Source: Monosporascus cannonballus (taxonomy: Eukaryota > Ascomycota > Sordariomycetes > Xylariales). From it: DNA of 64,000 nucleotides. A model generated the notes under the pieces. That model was not told where the DNA came from. It saw nothing but the letters and a program-made list of their open reading frames with translations, and searched no databases. The position numbers and the translations under genes were made by a program. The first letter of the stretch is position 1, and the number at the start of each line of letters is the position of its first letter. The stretch is from positions 8,444 to 72,443 of the forward strand of contig QJNS01000172.1 of NCBI GenBank assembly GCA_004154925.1, given 5' to 3'. This document shows positions 61,112 through 64,000 of this stretch, piece after piece.

Positions 61112-61113
61112 TA

Positions 61114-62302
61114 TTTTAAATTATTTTTTTAAAAAAGTTTTTACAGCATTATTTAATTCCCACAAATATAGTATATGTTATTTTTATAATATAATAATTA
61201 TTTCAAATTATTTCTTTACTTTTTTAATAAGTTTAGAATTTACGTATTTTGCTAATAAATAATCGTAAGTACTTAATAAATCCTTAGCATTACTTATTAG
61301 ATATCTGCGAGTAATGCCAAAAACCCATTAGGTACCCGGGTAATTCTGACTTGCGCCAAGGACCCATGGGTGACCCATGGGTCCTTGGCATTACCCGCGG
61401 GTACCCGTAGGCCGTGGGTAATTTTCGGTGGGTGGTTTCTCTCTCATCCTAGATCTATGCTCGAGACCGCCCAATCCCGGCCGGTACGTATTTAGCCTAG
61501 TATCCCGTTGCCACCGAGTAGTGTCGGTAGTTGAGCTCTTGGCTTGGTGACGGCGGATAAATACTTAGTGCGGCTGCTATGTAGGGTCCATGGCATTTGT
61601 CGTGGAATAGGGGTATCTGTGTTAGTCATCAAGCTCCACAGCACCCCGGGAAAAACCTTGTTCCGGCGCGCTCACAGTATATAGAGAGCTTCCTAGCTAC
61701 AGCTCCCTAGAGCCTAATTCTAGTCAGACAATTATCACTTCTCATACTCTATGCAACCTTTTCTCGCGATCAGCCTAACTATGACAGCATTAGTATTATT
61801 ATGCAACAGCATAGATGAAGGTATCTAGTGATCCTGTAGCTCCCGGTCCCGGTCAAGCTCAGATGCCTCCTATCCGAGTACAATGTATACTCCACAGACG
61901 AGTTCTAGGTTGGTCGGTCAAGGCTTGTAGCCACGGCCGGAGTCTTAGCTCAAATAGCCATCCTCACTAGTACTTGCGTTGCTTGTAGGGTCTCAATTAA
62001 CTTCGGACTACAGTAATAGCCACTCAGTTACCAGCACAGTCGTTCAGTAGTAACATCACTCGTAAGAGACTACGGCTGTTTGAAAATCCACAATTGCATC
62101 ATCTTATTACGTGATGGTAACGGTCATAGAGCTGTCTCTGATTCTCTAGGCACTGAAGGGACGACGTGTGTTCTCATAAGAGTCCCCCCCAAAAGTTTCG
62201 CATCACACGAATGTCCTTGAAGAATGGCCAGAGCTAGCAAAGGAAAATAGGATACCTGAATCATGTGCCCCCCATCATAGCCCTTCGTCACCACTAATCC
62301 AA
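61114..62302. other. Compositional boundary and intergenic region
   Basis: AT-rich until about 61300, then normal composition. It contains the long inverted repeat at 61356-61388 and surrounding ACCCG/GGGTA words. No gene supported from 61400 to 62302; the last part is probably the 3'UTR of the AAA gene. Confidence 0.45.
61356..61388. repeat. 33-bp near-perfect hairpin (16-bp arms, 1-nt loop)
   Basis: CCAAGGACCCATGGGT, then G, then its exact reverse complement. Wider pairing is visible: GTAATGCCAAAAACCCAT (61311-61328) can pair with ATGGGTCCTTGGCATTAC (61376-61393), allowing one gap, and GGTACCCGGGTAA with TTACCCGCGGGTACC. It looks like the core of a foldback element or paired TIRs of a short DNA transposon. 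Confidence 0.7.
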
Positions 62303-64000
62303 CTAAGCCTCGATACCATCAAGCGCTGCAAGGGCCTGCACGCGCTTATCGGCCAGCATGTAGAGGCGATCCATGGGCACCTTGCCACCGCTCTTGAGAG
62401 AGAGCAGCTGGGCAGACTTGATGAGGTTCTTGATCTCACGGCCGTTGAGGTTAAGGTGGGATAGCTTGTCAAGCGACTCCTCCGTCAGGTCGAACTTGTC
62501 TTTGCCAGCGCGGCCGATGAAATTCCCCCAGACCTGGCGTCGCGCCTCGCTGGTAAGGTCGTGGTACGGGAGGAAGAGGTCGACGCGGGATTTGAACGCG
62601 TGGTCGATGCTCGAGACGCGGTTCGTGGTCAGGAATATGATGCCTTGATAGTACTGTTTGTAATTCCAATTAGTGTCTGTTTCCACGAAGAATTGGCCAT
62701 AGTGTGGGTCGGAAAGTGACTAAGTTCCATGATCTGCTACAATCTCGAATACTATGCTATTCTGATATCCACATGTTTGGGGGGGGGGGGGGGGGGGGGG
62801 CCCCGGNNNNNNNNNNCCCCCCCCCCCCCCCCCGACAGGTACTTACCTCCAGCTTGGTCAGAAAGATCGATACGAGCTCGTTTCGAGCCAGGGACTCGTT
62901 GGTTCGAGAACCGAGGAAGACATCGGCTTCGTCGAGGAGAAGCATGGCATTCCACATGCGACAGAGCTCAAGGGCACGCTCGAGTGCTTTTTCGACGTCT
63001 GAAGGCTGTGTACCGAGATCTCCAGCGCTCATCATGTAGAGAGGGACGCGGGACCGTTCCGCGACAGCTTCAGCCGTAAACGTCTTGCCCACACCTGGGG
63101 GTCCGAACATAAGGATGATGAGGCCACGGCCCTTGTCTGGAATGAAGTCGTCAAACTCGGCCTTCGACAAGCTCTTGTTCTCAACGAAGGCCCACGCGAG
63201 GTCCTTTTCGCCACCGGGTAGAACAAGTTTCTCGAAGGCTTCATCCTTCCATGTCATATCCTGAAGATCATCCACTCGTAGCTCACACCACTCTTTGGAC
63301 TTCATATCGAAGCCCTTGAGCCAGGGCGAGGTCAGCAGCAGCTGCTCTTCGGTGAGCGCCCGAAGGTCCTCAGTCCTCTCGGCCGGACCTTTGGCAGCTG
63401 ACGAGGTCTCAACCTCAGCGACGGCGAACTCTGCTTTGTAGAGTGTGGCGGGCATCTGAGTGTCCTCGGTATTAGCTTCGTCGACGTCCTCGTCATCCTC
63501 TTTAAAAAGGGGTCGCCATTTGGGCTTGACGATGTTGCAGCTGCGGTAATAAGCATAAGCATCGACGCAGACCTTGCCAGAAACCTGGTCCAATTAGCCA
63601 AGAGCCATAAAAATTCAAGTGGGAAGGTACTAACAGGTCGCTGTTCTGGCTTCTCGGTCTCTAGGAGGATTTTCGTTCCGTGGCAGAGCATGAAGTGATA
63701 TCCTCGAAGCTGCTCGAACTTGCGGCCTCGCTCAATCATCTTTTCCTTGACCCCATGTTCGTCACTGAGGAAAGAGATGGGGAATACCGGAAGAGAGGTG
63801 ACGCGACGGTAGCCCTCGAACTCCCAGATAGTGAGAGTTGTTGTGGCATAACCACTGTTCTCACCGTTCCAATCGACATATTCCATGTCGATCACCCATC
63901 CTGCTGGGTTGCATCTGTCTTCTGGACGTTTCTTGTACTTAAGCACTCGGCAGATAGTGTCGACGCCGTAGAACTTGGTCATGACCAGTGAACCAGGAGG
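62303..64000 (-). CDS. AAA-family ATPase with DUF7025 domain, 5' end beyond window
   Basis: Minus-strand gene with exons >64000-63635, 63584-62847 and 62653-62303. Intron 1 (63585-63634) and intron 2 (62654-62846) are GT-AG and phase 0. The visible N-terminal part is the end of DUF7025 (LVMTKFYGVDTICRVLKYKK ... SLPVFPISFL). Then come Walker A GPPGVGKT, Walker B LLLDEADVFLGSR, sensor 1 FLTTNRVSS, Arg-finger FKSRVDLFLPY, and a C-terminal helical lid NLNGREIKNLIKSAQLLSL. The product ends KRVQALAALDGIEA. All catalytic motifs are intact, so it is likely a functional ATP-driven remodelling protein of unknown client; related fungal genes are highly multi-copy. The pseudogene at 4600-5990 is a divergent paralogue. 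Intron 2 contains an assembly gap, so its true length is unknown. Confidence 0.92.
62779..62833. other. Assembly gap with poly-G and poly-C edges
   Basis: 22 G (62779-62800), CCCCGG, ten N (62807-62816), then 17 C (62817-62833). It lies inside intron 2 of the AAA gene. Homopolymers abutting N on both sides look like a sequencing or joining artefact, although a true G/C homopolymer that broke the assembly is possible. Confidence 0.8.

Noticed and set aside
62757..63593. 278-codon frame running through the assembly gap
   Set aside because: The end after KLE reads through intron 2 and N residues; the splice donor GTAAGT at 62846 ends the exon.
1..64000. CRISPR arrays, rRNA, bacterial operons
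   Set aside because: No regularly spaced repeats with unique spacers; genes have spliceosomal introns and the context is fungal.

Overview
The window looks like a scaffold piece from a filamentous ascomycete (Pezizomycotina). It has short GT-AG introns (mostly 46-164 nt), a scytalone/naphthol-type melanin reductase, a cyanovirin-LysM lectin and a DUF7025-type AAA ATPase. Its core of about 43 kb is AT-rich and packed with retrotransposons that carry the marks of repeat-induced point mutation (RIP). No organism name can be read from the sequence alone.

Layout. Positions 1-17.5 kb are gene-bearing and of normal base composition. They hold, in order: a three-exon hydroxynaphthalene reductase (1728-2902, +); a solo LTR with a target-site duplication (3482-3702); a decayed AAA-ATPase pseudogene (about 4600-5990, +); a CVNH-LysM lectin (6317-7351, -); a DUF1308/C7orf25-type protein with a PIN-like motif (9755-11332, -); an 11-exon DUR3-type urea/polyamine symporter (12903-15745, +) with a GATA-site-rich upstream region; and a 72-residue cysteine-rich protein (16918-17136, +). 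Positions 17.5-61.1 kb form a nested transposon graveyard. Positions 61.1-64 kb return to normal composition and hold a 5'-truncated AAA ATPase gene on the minus strand (62303 to beyond 64000). Its second intron contains a poly-G/N/poly-C assembly gap.

The graveyard can be taken apart insertion by insertion, because nine elements keep perfect 5-bp target-site duplications. From left to right: an LTR element whose primer-binding site matches the anticodon half of initiator tRNA-Met (17484-19415); a minus-strand chromovirus of family B (19420-34641) that itself carries a solo A-LTR, a complete minus-strand chromovirus of family A (22127-29399), a 133-bp mini-LTR and a solo B-LTR; a truncated Fot1/pogo element (to 36223); a second mini-LTR (37900-38029) and a solo A-LTR (38547-38984); a gypsy element C (about 39050-53278) split by a complete plus-strand family B chromovirus (41284-47971); a Fot1/pogo element with TIRs and TA duplications (55991-57851); and another Fot1/pogo copy (58805-61111) split by a solo A-LTR. 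The coding parts are recognisable by translation but carry many G-to-A and C-to-T type lesions: YLDD becomes YLND, YLED or YFNN, zinc-knuckle Cys becomes Tyr, and chromodomain Trp becomes stop.

The host genes do not form an obvious cluster or pathway. The naphthol reductase would serve DHN-melanin or a related polyketide, and the symporter nitrogen acquisition. The lectin, PIN-like protein, cysteine-rich protein and AAA ATPase have no established link to them here. The most notable observations are two 130-133 bp TG...CA mini-elements with their own duplications and a shared micro-ORF, the modular and tandem-repeat-rich U3 regions in two chromovirus families, and a pair of inverted 221-bp LTRs bracketing the gene block.
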